Below are positions 21,803-33,066 of a stretch of DNA of 64,000 nt, piece after piece. Numbering within the stretch: the stretch's first letter is position 1; the number at the start of each line of letters is the position of its first letter. The position numbers and the translations under genes were made by a program. Below the pieces are notes generated by a model that was given only the letters and a program-made list of their open reading frames with translations, was not told the DNA's origin and did no database searches. Source of the stretch: Blakeslea trispora (lineage: Eukaryota > Mucoromycota > Mucoromycetes > Mucorales > Choanephoraceae); contig JAIWNE010000047.1 of assembly GCA_025331445.1 (NCBI GenBank), positions 62,001-126,000 on the forward strand, given 5' to 3'.

Positions 21803-24197
21803 TTACATTTCTTTTAATTCAGCTTCATATCGCTTATTGATTTCATTTCGCTTGAGCTTTTGAGCGGCTGTCATCAATCCCAATTCTGCAGTCCAAACAT
21901 CTGGACTTAACCAAACATCAGCAATAATTTCTGATCCTCTTAAGCCAGCACTACGTGCTTGTGCTTGCATTGCCTTCAATACAATCTGACGAACTTTGGT
22001 ATCATGACAGATTGTCTCCCAATCCATGTGCGAGACATCCATCTGCTGTTCCGTCAATAGTTTCCGTAAAGGTTTTTCCAAAGGTACTAAAAGGCCAACA
22101 GGCTTTGGGTATAATGGATCTGCATAGACACACATGTTTTCTACTATCACATGTGATTTGTATACGCTTTCCAGCTTCTCAAGTGCGATGTATTCACCAT
22201 GGCTTAACTTGACCAAGTTCTTGACACGGTCAATAATCTTCAAGGTACCACGATCTGTCCACTCTCCAATATCGCCTGTCTTCAGCCAACCATCCGGTGT
22301 CAGGGCTTCCTTTGTTACCTCATCGTGTTTGTAATAACCCAAAGTGATGGATGGACCACGGATCCAGATTTCGCCTTGAGGTGAAGGGTTAGAAGAAGTA
22401 TAGTTGAGTTCAGGCTGGTCCACTAATTTGACTTCCACACAAGGTACAGGAGCACCGACTTCAGTCAAGGCCCATTGCTCAGGCGCCATAATAGCACACA
22501 TACTATAACACATGTGAGCATCACTTTGTTCAATACATTAAATACCAACTTACCCACAACTGTTATTTTCATTCGTTTTTAAAGAGAAAAAAAAATATCA
22601 TGTTCAATATGCCATCTACTAAAGAAGCGCTTCTCCTTTTCCTTTTAATACTATCTTACCTTTCAGTCATACCTACATTTTCCGGGAGAGAAAAAAAATA
22701 GAATGAATTCATAAGCCTTGTTATTTCAAATGATATAACATACCATAACCAGCCAAGATGGGACAGACAGTCAAAGACAAAAATTCTTGAGTTTCGGCAG
22801 AAACAGGTGCTCCACCAGAAAGACAATATCTTAAACGACCACCCAATTGCTGACTGACATTCTTGAAGATCACTTTATCCAATACAGTGGTGGGTAAGCC
22901 ATATTGGCGCAAGTATTTCTTTAATCCAACTGCGCCCATAAACACTTTTTCAATTCGAGGACCTCGTTCGGCTACCTTGGAGAGCACCGTCTTTCGGATT
23001 GTCTCCCAGACCTGAGGCACACCTGTCATCAAACTGGGTGCAAATTCCTGAAGATCTCCCTTACAGTCCTTGACAGAGGCATCTGTCAATGTACGCACAG
23101 ATCCATAACCTAGCGTCACACCCAAGAAAATACAAAGATTCTCGACCAAGAACTCTAGCACATGAGCTAAAGGTAAATAGGCCATGATGGTGTCATTCGC
23201 CTCTAACAGATGTTGCAACATACGGCAGACACCGGCAACAGCACTTACAACATTACCATGGGTCAACATCACACCCTTTGGAACACCTGTACTTCCACTT
23301 GTGTACATGATACAGCAGAGTTCAGAGGATTGAGGCTTGACTGGTTGGATAGGATGTTGATGACCGAGTTGCTCAAGTTCTTCAAATGACATGATATGCT
23401 TTATCTGTCCTGAGGTACGCAAATGGTTAATTTGATCAGGATCAGCATTGCCTCGATAAACAATGGTATTAACGGAAGGACAGGCAGATACGATCTTGGA
23501 TAGAGTAGCTAATTGATCTTCATTGACAAAACAAAAAGAAGCTTCTGATTCTACAATCGAATGTTGAAGACCTTCGGGACCTAGTGTGTCATAAGCTGTC
23601 ACAATCGTCATAGCTTGACTAAAGGCGCCTAAATCAATAAACAAAAAACAAAATGTCGTCAGTCTGAACTCAAGTTTGAAAATCACAAGCTCCTTTTTTT
23701 TTCTTACCATGCGCCATCAACATCCATTCTACACTAATATAAAGGAAAAAAAAAAGATGAGGATAATCATACAAAAAAAAACCTGAAAAACGGCTTTACC
23801 TTGTAGAAGCTGAAATCTGAACTCGGCTGCCTTTTCTTAAACCAAGTTGGACAAGACCTGCACCAATGGCCTTTGTCTTCTCGGCTACTTCAGTGTAAGT
23901 ATAATAGTAATAAGGACTCAACTTGAAATAAGTCCAAGTCTTGTCCTCCTTTGTCTCTTGGCCATTCACCATCTTGGTGACTTGTTTTGTCTCTGAAATG
24001 GTGTCTAATAACTTTCGATAGCCAAACGCTTTTCGATCGGGAAACTGAGCAGAGGCATACTGAAGAATGTCGTAGAGTGTTTCAACACCTTCTGCGGGTG
24101 TTGTCATAAGTTGTGAGGGTGAAAGTACCGAGCGGTGAATAGGACCTTCACCCGCAAGTGCTTCCGTAACAGGGATAGAAAATAAGCTTTGTGCCAT
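21803..24197 (-). CDS. long-chain acyl-CoA synthetase
   Basis: Activates fatty acids with ATP and CoA for lipid synthesis or beta-oxidation (Faa1/LACS family). Six exons give 675 residues, normal for the family: 24197-23800, 23733-23708, 23628-22744, 22672-22660, 22559-22554 and 22502-21803. Motifs are the ATP-binding P-loop YTSGSTGVPKGVMLTHGN, MAYLPLAHVLEF, LAGYGMTES assembled from three exons, DGWLKTGDIGEW and IDRVKNLVKLSHGEYIALE. Exons 4 and 5 are 13 and 6 nt long; both are required to build the conserved adenylate-forming motif YGMTESCG. The start at 24197 is the first ATG and there is no obvious targeting signal. The cellular site (ER, lipid droplet or peroxisome) is not visible. Confidence 0.93.
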
Positions 24198-24778
24198 ATG
24201 AAAATAGGAATAAGAAAGCAAAAAAAGAGAGAAAACAAATGTTCAATCTGGCGCTTTTTGATTTTTTTTTTAAAAAAAAAAGGACTTGTTGCCGAGTAAA
24301 ATGGGTCCGAAAGAGAATGCAGGTACTATTTGTAAGAAAAGGTGAGGCGCAATGAGGTCAGATTGACAACTTGCTGTTCTTGCACTTCTAATTGTTCTTT
24401 GTTAGAGTGTTTGGAAACAAGAGGGTTCTTTTTTTCTTTTCTTTTTGTTTCAACAATGCTCAGTTCTGACATTGAATTTGATTGTATGCATAAACTGGCA
24501 TTTAACCTGATATTGGGATAACTGACAACTTTTGTTCCTGAAGATAGCAATGATGATACACTGTTTATGGTGAGAGGGTTCTGCTTACATCTGTTGTCAT
24601 ATGTTGATCTATTCTGGTTATGATCAAGTACTATTAAAATACAAACCATGACTCAAAAATAAACACAAAAACCCCTCTTCGCACTGAAGAAATGCATACT
24701 AAAGCAATACTGAAACAGAAGTTTCATTGATTTATTGATGGCTGTTTATTACAAATAGACCATTCAACTGATGTATTT
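24198..24778. other. intergenic stretch, no gene seen
   Basis: Promoter side of the acyl-CoA synthetase and 3' flank of the Sqs1-like gene. A 107-codon minus-strand ORF (24649-24326) lacks domain features or splice support. Confidence 0.45.
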
Positions 24779-26172
24779 CTAAGCACCCAATCCTCTGCGG
24801 TTTGCCCTCATAAAAGCCTTGACAGGTTCCTTGATACCATCTTTGCCAATAGCGTCACCTTCTTTCCAACCCATTGCAGAAAGCATACGATGACCCTTAT
24901 TTGATGCTGGAATAGGCGCTGAATTGGATGCCACTTCTTTACCGTGTAGTTCATTCTCCTTGAATAGCTTCTTGTCTTGCTGTTTCTTTATCTTCTTTTC
25001 GTACGGTGACAGCTTAACTTTAGTCTTCCTCTTCTTTTTTAGTTGATGCTTATAGTCTATAAATGAAGATGGTATGCAGGTTGATAATGTCTTTTCAAGC
25101 TTGATGTGTCTATAAGTTGAGCTGAATAAGCTACCATTCATTTGATCTTTTATACTCTTACCTTTTGCTATGTACTTCTTTAGTTGTCAATTGAAATAGT
25201 TTAGCCAAGATAGGTACGATCATTGTACGACCATGATGTGATAGATGAGGGAGAGAATAGCTATAGAATGAGTTTAGATAGAGGATGGGTCTTATTTGTT
25301 CCTTCTCTTACGTTTGAAGATGATCTTGACGAATGAAATCATTCAGGATTCTAATGAACAATGTTTCATGTTAGAGACTGTATATACATGTTTCATTTTA
25401 CTTTACATGTCAAGCACTGTGGGAGGCTTCTTTGCTGACTCTTCTTCATCTGGCATATCTTCAGTAAAGATGTCTTGATAAAAAGTGGCCTCTAATAATG
25501 CAAAGTCATCATGATCTGAGCGACGATGGGTCCGGACAGGTTCATCAAACTGGAGATCGTTTTGAGATCCCCAATGGGAAAGGGCATGAAGTACATCGAC
25601 ATCTTCACTACTGCTGATAGAGACAGAGTCATCATCGTCACCTTCAATATAAATAGACTCGTCCTTGAGTATCTTTCGCTGCTTCTTTTGAGGTGCTACT
25701 GAGGGTGTGGCATCAAAAAAGAAGCCTGGATCGTCAACGTCACTTTCAATATAAATAGACTCGTCCTTGAGCTTCTTTTGAGGTGTTACTGAGGGTGTGG
25801 TATCGATAAAGAAGCCTAGATCGTCATCGAGATCTACTGTGTCGGAAGTCGAGACAAGATCAAGAACAGAGAGCTGCGAAAGCTGATGAAATGTCTTTTC
25901 CTTGGGCTGATCGTTGGAAACAACAATGACTATAGACTTATAAGAGACGACATAAAGAGCAAAAGGATAAGCAACTTGCCTTCTTCTTCGGTTTGAATAG
26001 TATGTGAAGGCTGAGGTAGATCTTCGTCAGAATCTTGAGATACAAAGCCTTCAAACTCTTTTATTGTCTTTGCTTTCGTGAAACCAAAAGCGTTGTCTCG
26101 GGCTCTGTTCTTTTTATCAATCTTTTTGCGCTTAATATTGCTTGCTCTGCTTTTTGCCTTGTTTTTAGCCAT
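24779..26172 (-). CDS. SQS1: R3H and G-patch protein, Sqs1-like
   Basis: Sqs1 binds and activates the DEAH helicase Prp43 in ribosome biogenesis and spliceosome disassembly. Five exons give 394 residues: 26172-25980, 25929-25407, 25350-25312, 25260-25162 and 25109-24779. The N-terminus is basic (MAKNKAKSRASNIKRKK), typical of a nuclear protein. An acidic middle carries a duplicated unit of about 30 residues, then an R3H domain (NDFIRQDHLQTYSLPHL ... KLFQLTTKEVHSKR) and a C-terminal G-patch (SNKGHRMLSAMGW ... ANRRGLGA). Intron 1 (25979-25930) has a GC donor (AAG|GCAAGT); the available GT alternative runs into a stop. The protein is shorter than yeast Sqs1, but domain order matches. Confidence 0.85.
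25635..25835 (-). repeat. in-frame duplication inside the Sqs1-like gene
   Basis: Two near-identical tandem units encode GFFIDTTPSVTPQKK...LKDESIYIE and GFFFDATPSVAPQKK...LKDESIYIE. The DNA copies are also close, so the duplication is recent. It lies in the acidic linker, away from the R3H and G-patch domains. Confidence 0.75.
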
Positions 26173-27488
26173 TGGTTTAAAATAGAATAAAAAAATAAAT
26201 AAAAATAAAAAATAAAAGATACATACACATAGTGTAATCATTTAAAGTCGAGGGCGAAACGAGCTCTAGTTCAAGAGATTGCTTAAACAGCAAAATGCCA
26301 TGTACAGTAATATTGCTTTTTTGAAGGTTGTTCAAGGTCGAATGAAATTCTCGCAAGAATTACATGAGACCATCAATACAGTCATACACCTAATTACCAT
26401 TCTTTTATTGTTTAAACGAAAAGTAAACCTTCCATCTAGATAAAGAAATTCTTTTTGTTTTCTTTGATCTTCTGCAATCAAAGGTCTAAAGGGGAAGGGT
26501 AGGACCTTTTTGATGATGTGTATGAGTGTATCTCCTGTCTAATAAACAACTTTGCGTTAGAGATTTTAAGATTTCTTGCTTGCATGTCATTAACCAGAGC
26601 TTCCAATTAAGAGTGCTTCTTTTGCTTTCCTCAATGTAATTTCTTTACTTCACTGCTAAAAAGAGAGTGCTTTCATCACAAAATGTGCAATTACATGTTA
26701 CTTTTTAGCTGTTTGTTTTTGATATAATATCTCCATGCATTAAGCAGAGCCTCAGCATATCGTTCTTGTTTATTGTCATCATAATCCAAATCGCAAGCAA
26801 TCTGAATTCGCAGAGCCAAGCAGAAGCGGGAATAGGTTTCATGTAAAACAGAGCAATTCACTACATGCCCTTACGTCCTGACAGACCGATGCTTATGTAG
26901 ATGGAGAAGAAACAAATCTTTGCTAGATAAAAAAAAACAAATGAACAGCCCTGCTAAAACTAAACTTTTTTGTTGTGTATCTTGTCATGAAAACCCTGAA
27001 TGCAAACACTTGAAAAATGATACCATTTCTGTGTTACAAAAAAAAAAGAAATGCATGAATGGCTTTAAATGAAAAAAAGAACATCTAACACACGCATACT
27101 TCTTTGTTGGTTCTTGTTTCGATCAAGAAAGATGGTTAGAGATCATCATTGACTCGGTAATGATCACTTTTGGGGCGGGAGTACATGATAGAATCAATCT
27201 AAACAATGAATGTATATTTAAGATATGAAACGTTTCTATCATCTATTCTTCCATTACTTTCTTTTGAAAAAACTGACTCAATACAGGGGGGGATAAGGTT
27301 GGGATTCTCTCTCTCTTTTTTTTTTAATTCTCGGAGAACTGAACCGAGGGTAAAGTAAAAAGTAAACAAATGATATTTTTATGGCATCATTCACGCATAC
27401 ATGCTTCTTCGGAGATTGTCAAGAAAGCAAAATTGATATAAAAAGGGAGAGAAATCCATGTACATTCATACTAGTCTTTTTTTTTCTA
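26173..27488. other. intergenic stretch containing a dispersed repeat copy
   Basis: No gene found. It holds one copy of a 95-bp dispersed repeat (26564-26658) and a TC/T-rich tract (27305-27330) upstream of the small secreted-protein gene. Confidence 0.5.
26564..26658 (+). repeat. dispersed 95-bp repeat, copy 1
   Basis: Starts TTTTAAGATTTCTTGCTTGC and ends near CACTGCTA. It matches 62239-62334 in the same orientation over its whole length with scattered mismatches; the block ACCAGAGCTTCCAATTA is identical. Similarity stops at both edges, which suggests a transposable-element fragment. Confidence 0.75.
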
Positions 27489-27898
27489 ATGAAGTTCTCA
27501 TTTGCTATTGTTGTTGCTACTGTTGTCTCTGTTGTATCTGCTCAATTCAATATTGTCAGTATCACATCGCCACTCACAAACACAGAGTATACGGCTGGTC
27601 AAAATGCTTCTATTACATGGTAAGTTCATCTATTGCACATGATATATGTCGTCTAAATAACAAGAACAGGATCAATCCCACGGTGGATGTGATTCCAAAG
27701 ATTGTCTTATCCAAGGGCAATCCATCTGCACTTTTGTATGTATCCACAATTGCTGAAAATGTGACAACCGAAAGCGGTCGTTATATTTGGTCCGTTCCTG
27801 CCGATACACCTGCCGGAACAGATTATGCCTTACAATTAGGTATCTCTCCAAACATTTCCTACTCTGGTCTTTTCACTATCAAGAACGCATCATCATAA
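27489..27898 (+). CDS. small secreted protein, Kre9/Knh1 N-terminal-type Ig-like domain
   Basis: Two exons (27489-27619, 27670-27898) give 119 residues. There is a signal peptide (MKFSFAIVVATVVSVVSA), then a single domain with the pattern of the fungal Ser/Thr-rich GPI-anchored membrane family: ITSPLTNTEYTAGQNASITW, then SGRYIWSVPADTPAGTDYAL and SGLFTIKN. Members sit in or on the cell wall and some act in beta-1,6-glucan assembly. Here the protein ends right after the domain with no Ser/Thr stalk or GPI tail, so it is probably secreted. The splice junction falls inside the conserved ITW. A longer upstream frame exists, but the signal peptide fixes the start at 27489. Confidence 0.85.
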
Positions 27899-28182
27899 CA
27901 TTTTGCATACAAAATAAAATGAACTGGTTTTAAGTAAAGTGAGTCCTGTAAAAATAAAAGGGGGGAAAGCCGGAGTAACCCCGATAAATGAAATCTGTGA
28001 CTCGCCAAGATGTAAAGCATAATTTGGCAATCCCCTTTTTCATTCTGTTTTCCTTTTCTTTATTTCTTTGTCGTTGACAATTCATCCTATCCTCTTTCTG
28101 ACTATCATTCATTGTCTCTCTTTCTCTTTCTGTCTATTTATTTTTCTCGATTAAAGTGAACTCCCCCTTTTTTTTATCTGTT

Positions 28183-30046
28183 ATGTCTGACTCAAATATG
28201 ATGGATCGATTTTGGATACAATATCTTCAAGAAACACAAGTGATTGAAACAGCAGAAGAGAAATTGAAGAGGTTAGAAAAAAGTTACACAATGAATTCCC
28301 TTTATTTTTTTATTGACAAGAGAGAATCCCTTAAAAAAACCAGAGAAAAGGTGATTGTGTTGTTTCGTTCTACTTTACATGAATTTGTACGAAGTGTAAA
28401 AAAAGAACATGGATATAAACGAGATATTGCACCACCCATTTTATCTCCATTCGGATCCTACGCTTTAGGCGGTTATGTAAAGAACGCTGATATTGACATT
28501 GTGATGGTTGCGCCTTATTGGATTAAGCGCAACGACTTTTTTAAATTCTTTCCAAACATCTTGAAACAATTAGCAACCATTCGAGATGTAGAAGTAAGAA
28601 GATGAAGCCTTTCATTGAACTTTACGCGTCGTATTTATCTTTTTTTTCTCTCTAAAAAAAAAGTGTATCAAACGAACAGCTGTGCCTATCATTAAATGTG
28701 TGGTGGACAATATATCAGTAAGTAAAAACTAAACAGATGAAAGTGGTCTTTTAACACTTTGATAGATTGATATATCCTTCGTACGACTCAAATCAAATCA
28801 AGTGGACGCACGAATCAACTTCTTGGACGACAATCTATTGAACGATCTGGATGAAGTATGCCTTGCTAGTATGGATGGCCCGAGAGTAAATCAGTTTACT
28901 TTGAGCAAGATCAAAGAACAACATCTACCTATCTTTCGCACCTGCTTGCAATCCATCAAACATTGGGCCATGCGTCGACAAATCTATAATAAACCAAGTG
29001 GATATCTAAACGGAACATCATGGACTCTCTTGCTTCTCAAGACTTATCTTTCCAAGAGAAGCAAAGTGGATGAATTAACCGTATTTTATCTTTTGGATCA
29101 ATTCTTCCAACTTTGGCTTGAATGGCCATGGCCAGTGCCAGTATGTGTTACTGACTATATACCAGGAAAGAATGGTGTCCGTCTTGAATATGAATCACTT
29201 GCTGAATTTGAAAAAGCCTGTATGCCTATTGTATCACCATGCTACCCAGTTGTCAATGCTGCACCCAACGTCACTGTATCCACACGTAAAGTGATGCAAA
29301 GAGAATTTGAAAGAGGTAAGTTTAAGGGAGCCATTGGGATCATTTATGCAATTCATCTCAATGTTTCTTTTTTCTTGTATAAGCTGCTTTTATTCTACAA
29401 AGAACAGATCTTGAGCCAAAAGAAGTTTTACGAAAACTGTTTAATCCAGTTGATTACTTTGCTCGCTTTAGTCATTTCTTGTGTGTTACTACTAGCTGTT
29501 CAAGGCAAAAGAGTCATGAAATCTGGTAAGCATTACATTCTATAAGAGAGGGCGATTTTCCAATTGTATCAAACTTTGTTTATCGATCTATAGGACAAGA
29601 AAAATGCCATACAGTATACCTCAATTAATCACCTTGATTGAATCACACAAAGAGTTCAAATTGATCCAAGCAATCTATAACCCTAAACATGAAACCAAGA
29701 ACTACTTTACAGAAAGACAAAGAATGGCATTAAGGGATGGTGAATGGATTGACCCTTCTGAGCCAATGAACTATACAGATCCTTTGACTCCTGGTACACT
29801 TTACTTGACACATTATTTCGTTGGGATCAAACTAGATGGCACAAGTAAAGTAGTCTTTCTTATTGAGGAGTTTAAAAAGAGACTGATGATGTTGCTATAG
29901 ATATAGATGTCGATCTCTTGGATGAAACACGGTCATTTATGGCTTATTTGGAGACCAAGCGAAATACAAATGATGACGATGTCAGTTTCGCTATAAATCA
30001 TGTCAAACGGAAACAGGTTGCCAAATTGATGAATCACCCTTTTTGA
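28183..30046 (+). CDS. poly(A) polymerase-family nucleotidyltransferase, divergent
   Basis: Six exons give 517 residues: 28183-28593, 28664-28717, 28766-29315, 29384-29525, 29594-29844 and 29901-30046. The catalytic core is recognisable: FGSYALGG, D103 and D105 in ADID, and the third carboxylate D157 in IDISFVRL. The central domain (CLQSIKHWAMRRQIY, GYLNGTSWTLLL) and MPIVSPCYPVVNAAPNVT follow canonical nuclear poly(A) polymerase. Many otherwise invariant positions differ (for example GGYVKNADIDIVMV) and the basic C-terminal tail is absent, so this looks like a fast-evolving paralogue and not the main Pap1. It probably still adds nucleotides to RNA 3' ends. The gene converges with the next one, 65 bp away. 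Confidence 0.82.
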
Positions 30047-30111
30047 TATATAAAAGAGAGAGAAATTGAATATACACAAACAATACCCCCCATTTTTTTT
30101 TATTATTATTA

Positions 30112-30834
30112 TCAGTTTGTTACTCTAGATATTTTACTATCTTTGACAATGGTATCTATCGTATCAATAAATCCCACAAGGACATATCGAGTTCCTTTTG
30201 TGATGTCAACACCACTATGCATGATATGTGCATTATGATGAGCACAATCGCCTTGGTCTAGCTGAATGACCTTGTCGATACTGGCATAGTAAGTGCCACC
30301 ACCTTCAAAATCATCAGGATGGCTGATCAAGAGTGTTAAAGAGAACAGACAGCCATCTGAATGAAGATCGAGTCCAGTTTGACCCTGTGCATCGTACTTG
30401 ATCAGAAAGATATCTCTGAAATCTAAATCGGCTACTTTGAAGCCATAATGATTGGCCAAACTAGGAAACAGACGTGTCTTGATCAACGGTACAAGATAGT
30501 TTAGTTTGGGATGGGATCGGATAGGGATGTCTGTTGTGGCAAATGCTGAGTGACGTGAACCTGTCCAGACTTGATTGGAAACCACTTTGAGGATCGACTG
30601 GCATTCGTCTGGGCTCAGTACTTGCTTTTGAATGCCTGGTTCTTCAAATTCGTAACGACGTCTTTGGTTAAAGATCCATCGGTTGTCTGACAATGTACGT
30701 TCTGCTGGATCTGGAGGGAAAGCGTCTAATCGGTCTTGTGCAGTTGATCTGATGTCTTGTTGAATCTGTTTGAGTTTTTCGTCCTCCTCTTCTGTAGGTT
30801 CTCCAAACAGATCAAACACATCTTGTTCAGTCAT
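30112..30834 (-). CDS. prolyl 4-hydroxylase-like 2OG/Fe(II) oxygenase
   Basis: Single-exon ORF of 240 residues. The P4Hc-type core has iron ligands H158 and D160 (LHSDG) and H206 (HIMHSG), plus the 2-oxoglutarate arginine in TKGTRYVLVGF. DDFEGGGTYY is the usual strand before the distal histidine. The first about 60 residues are acidic and helical. The ATG at 30834 directly follows a poly-T tract; the frame stays open upstream through low-complexity sequence to another ATG near 30993, but that extension contains a T-run and is unlikely to be coding. There is no signal peptide, so it is probably cytosolic or nuclear. The substrate is unknown. Confidence 0.82.
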   Translation of the reverse strand: MTEQDVFDLFGEPTEEEDEKLKQIQQDIRSTAQDRLDAFPPDPAERTLSDNRWIFNQRRRYEFEEPGIQKQVLSPDECQSILKVVSNQVWTGSRHSAFATTDIPIRSHPKLNYLVPLIKTRLFPSLANHYGFKVADLDFRDIFLIKYDAQGQTGLDLHSDGCLFSLTLLISHPDDFEGGGTYYASIDKVIQLDQGDCAHHNAHIMHSGVDITKGTRYVLVGFIDTIDTIVKDSKISRVTN

Positions 30835-32229
30835 GTTTCTATCCAATGGGCCCAAAAAAAAAAAAAGAAAAAAGGGTGTAACACATACACATACATACAT
30901 ACACTTGTTTGAGCTAAAGTGGGATGATAAAATTTCAATCAGCCATTCTGTCAACTTGTCAAACAACCACCTCAAAGCTTTCCGAAATGCCAATGTTTTT
31001 TTTTTCTTTTCAAAAGGTATTTATACTAGCATAGAAATTTGAAGAAGCCACCATTGAACAAAAAGAAAAAAAGAAGGGGCGGGTAAGTACGGTAAGGTAA
31101 CGTCTATTAGGTAAGCACAATGCCTTACCAGTTGCTCATATTTCTTATTGATGAATAACAAGAATTATAAAAGCCCATGTTCTTGGACTGATAGTATCGA
31201 GCGTGAGAACAAGAGAGCTATAGTCATTCCACAGCAAAGTTTTGTGTGGAGCCTAGTGGATGGAACAGAGTATTTTGACTTTCTTTTTCTCGGTCCAATC
31301 CAAGTTGATCAACTCTTCAAGAAGAAAAACTATTCATCAGATATTACGAGAAAATAAAAGAAAGAAAGAGAGAGATGAAGGATGAGTGGCCAGCAAAGGG
31401 CAATCTTACAAGAGAGTCTTCATGGGATTGCTATTGAAAGTCAGCAGCTGTAACAGATACAGGTCATGAACACCATAGGGGATTTTGTTACTAAGCTTTT
31501 CTGGATGAGCCTGATTGGATACAGACGGATGTTTGTCATAAGAAGCACTCTGAGTTTAAGCATCACTCTTTTATCCTAGCAGATTTCAGAGATAAAGCTG
31601 GGAGGAGATCTCTCTCAAGCATCAAAAGAAAAAGGAAAATGCTTTACTGTTGTTAATAGAGAGAGAGAGAGAAAAACACGGGTCGTTTCATTCTATTTAC
31701 CAGGAGGATGAACTTTGTCAGGTTGGCTAGTCTGTGTAACAAATGGGAAGTGAAAAAGGGACAGTTGAGTTTCCTTTTTTGGATAAAATTGCGTTTGAAA
31801 GATCAATCGGAAAAGTCCGATTCTTTTTAGAGACAAAGAAAACAATATGATGGAAGACAGCATTTCAACTGTTTAAACATAAATGGAGAAAGAAAAAAAC
31901 CCCCAAATAAGTCATTACTTTATTTTTTTATTTTTTTGGTATAAAGACCAAGAGAAAACCAACCAATAAGAAACAACAAGACAAAAATACGCCTTTAGAG
32001 TGCGTAAGTTCATTCTTTCCAGGAAAAGTAACAGAATAGAATATAAAAGGAAAACGATAGAATAAAATATAAAAAAAAGGGGGGGTTTTCACGATGACGT
32101 ATAAGAAGTCAGTAATAGTTTAAAAAAAAAAAAAAATTTTAGTTATTTTGTTTGTGTGTATTTTTTTTCTCTCTCTCTTGTTTTTTTTTTATTTTTTCTT
32201 ATATACCTTTTCTTTTTCGCGTAAACAAT
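30835..32229. other. intergenic stretch, no gene seen
   Basis: Divergent promoter region between the P4H-like gene (-) and Ypd1 (+). It contains purine-rich simple repeats (GA runs near 31660-31675) and long T/A tracts at 31920-32215. Small ORFs here have no domain or splice support. Confidence 0.5.
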
Positions 32230-32895
32230 ATGGCCAGTCGCGAAAGTACCCCAGTCCCTAAAGAAGATGAAGTTTTGGTAAAGTAAACAAAATAAAGGCT
32301 CTCTTTTTTTTTCTAATATATCCAACCAAAGAAAAAGACAATTTCAGTAAACAATAAAATATCATCAGCACCATCATCACCTGACTCAACACATACAGAA
32401 GAACACACAACTGAAGATACTGAAAAAGTAGTCAATCCTGATGATTTAATCGACATGATGACCTTTGAGCAATTATTGGATATGGATGAAGAAGATGATC
32501 ACTCATTCTCTTATAATATTGTAAATGACTATTTCGAACAAGCTGAGGCTACATTTAAGGATATGGATGAAGCACTGTAAGTTATCCCTGTTGTTCTTGT
32601 GTTCTATCCAAGCTAACAATTGCCTTTTAGAAAAACAAAGGATCTGGTCGAACTCTCTCGACTCGGTCATTTCTTGAAGGGCAGTTCAGCAGCTATTGGC
32701 CTAAAGAAAGTAAAGGCAACATGTGAAAAGATTCAGAATGTTGGCAACTGCCAAGAAGAAGATGGTTCTGGTGAAATCAAAGAAGATGAAGCCTTGAAGC
32801 GTATCACACCATTATTACCACAAGTCAAGACAGAATATGCTGAGGCTGAAGAATACCTAAAAAACTTTTATGAAGACACAAAACAAGAATATTAA
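32230..32895 (+). CDS. YPD1: histidine phosphotransfer protein Ypd1
   Basis: Relays phosphate from hybrid histidine kinases to response regulators such as Ssk1 and Skn7 in osmotic and stress signalling. Three exons give 185 residues: 32230-32277, 32332-32576 and 32631-32895. The HPt motif SRLGHFLKGSSAAIGL places the phosphorylated histidine at residue 111. The N-terminus is longer than in yeast Ypd1 and Ser/Thr/acid-rich, then DDLIDMMTFEQLL opens the helical bundle. The acceptor of intron 1 is AACCAAAG at 32331; the nearby TTTCAG site would put a stop in frame. An acidic loop (QEEDGSGEIKEDE) follows the active helix. Confidence 0.93.
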
Positions 32896-33066
32896 TAATA
32901 ATAATAAAAAAAAATATATATATATAATATATAAGAAATGCTGCTATTTTATTCCATATTTTCTGGTGTTTAAAAAAAAAAGAGAGTCATTTTTCTCGAG
33001 TGTACTAAGCGCTTTAAAAAAAAACACGCCCTCTTATTTCTTTATTTATTGAAAAAAAAAAAGAAA

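Noticed and set aside
24326..24649. 107-codon minus-strand ORF upstream of the acyl-CoA synthetase
   Set aside because: No domain, composition or splice evidence; it lies in probable promoter DNA.
30835..30993. N-terminal extension of the P4H-like ORF to an ATG near 30993
   Set aside because: It passes through a poly-T/GTGT tract and adds no conserved sequence; the ATG at 30834 gives a compact enzyme.
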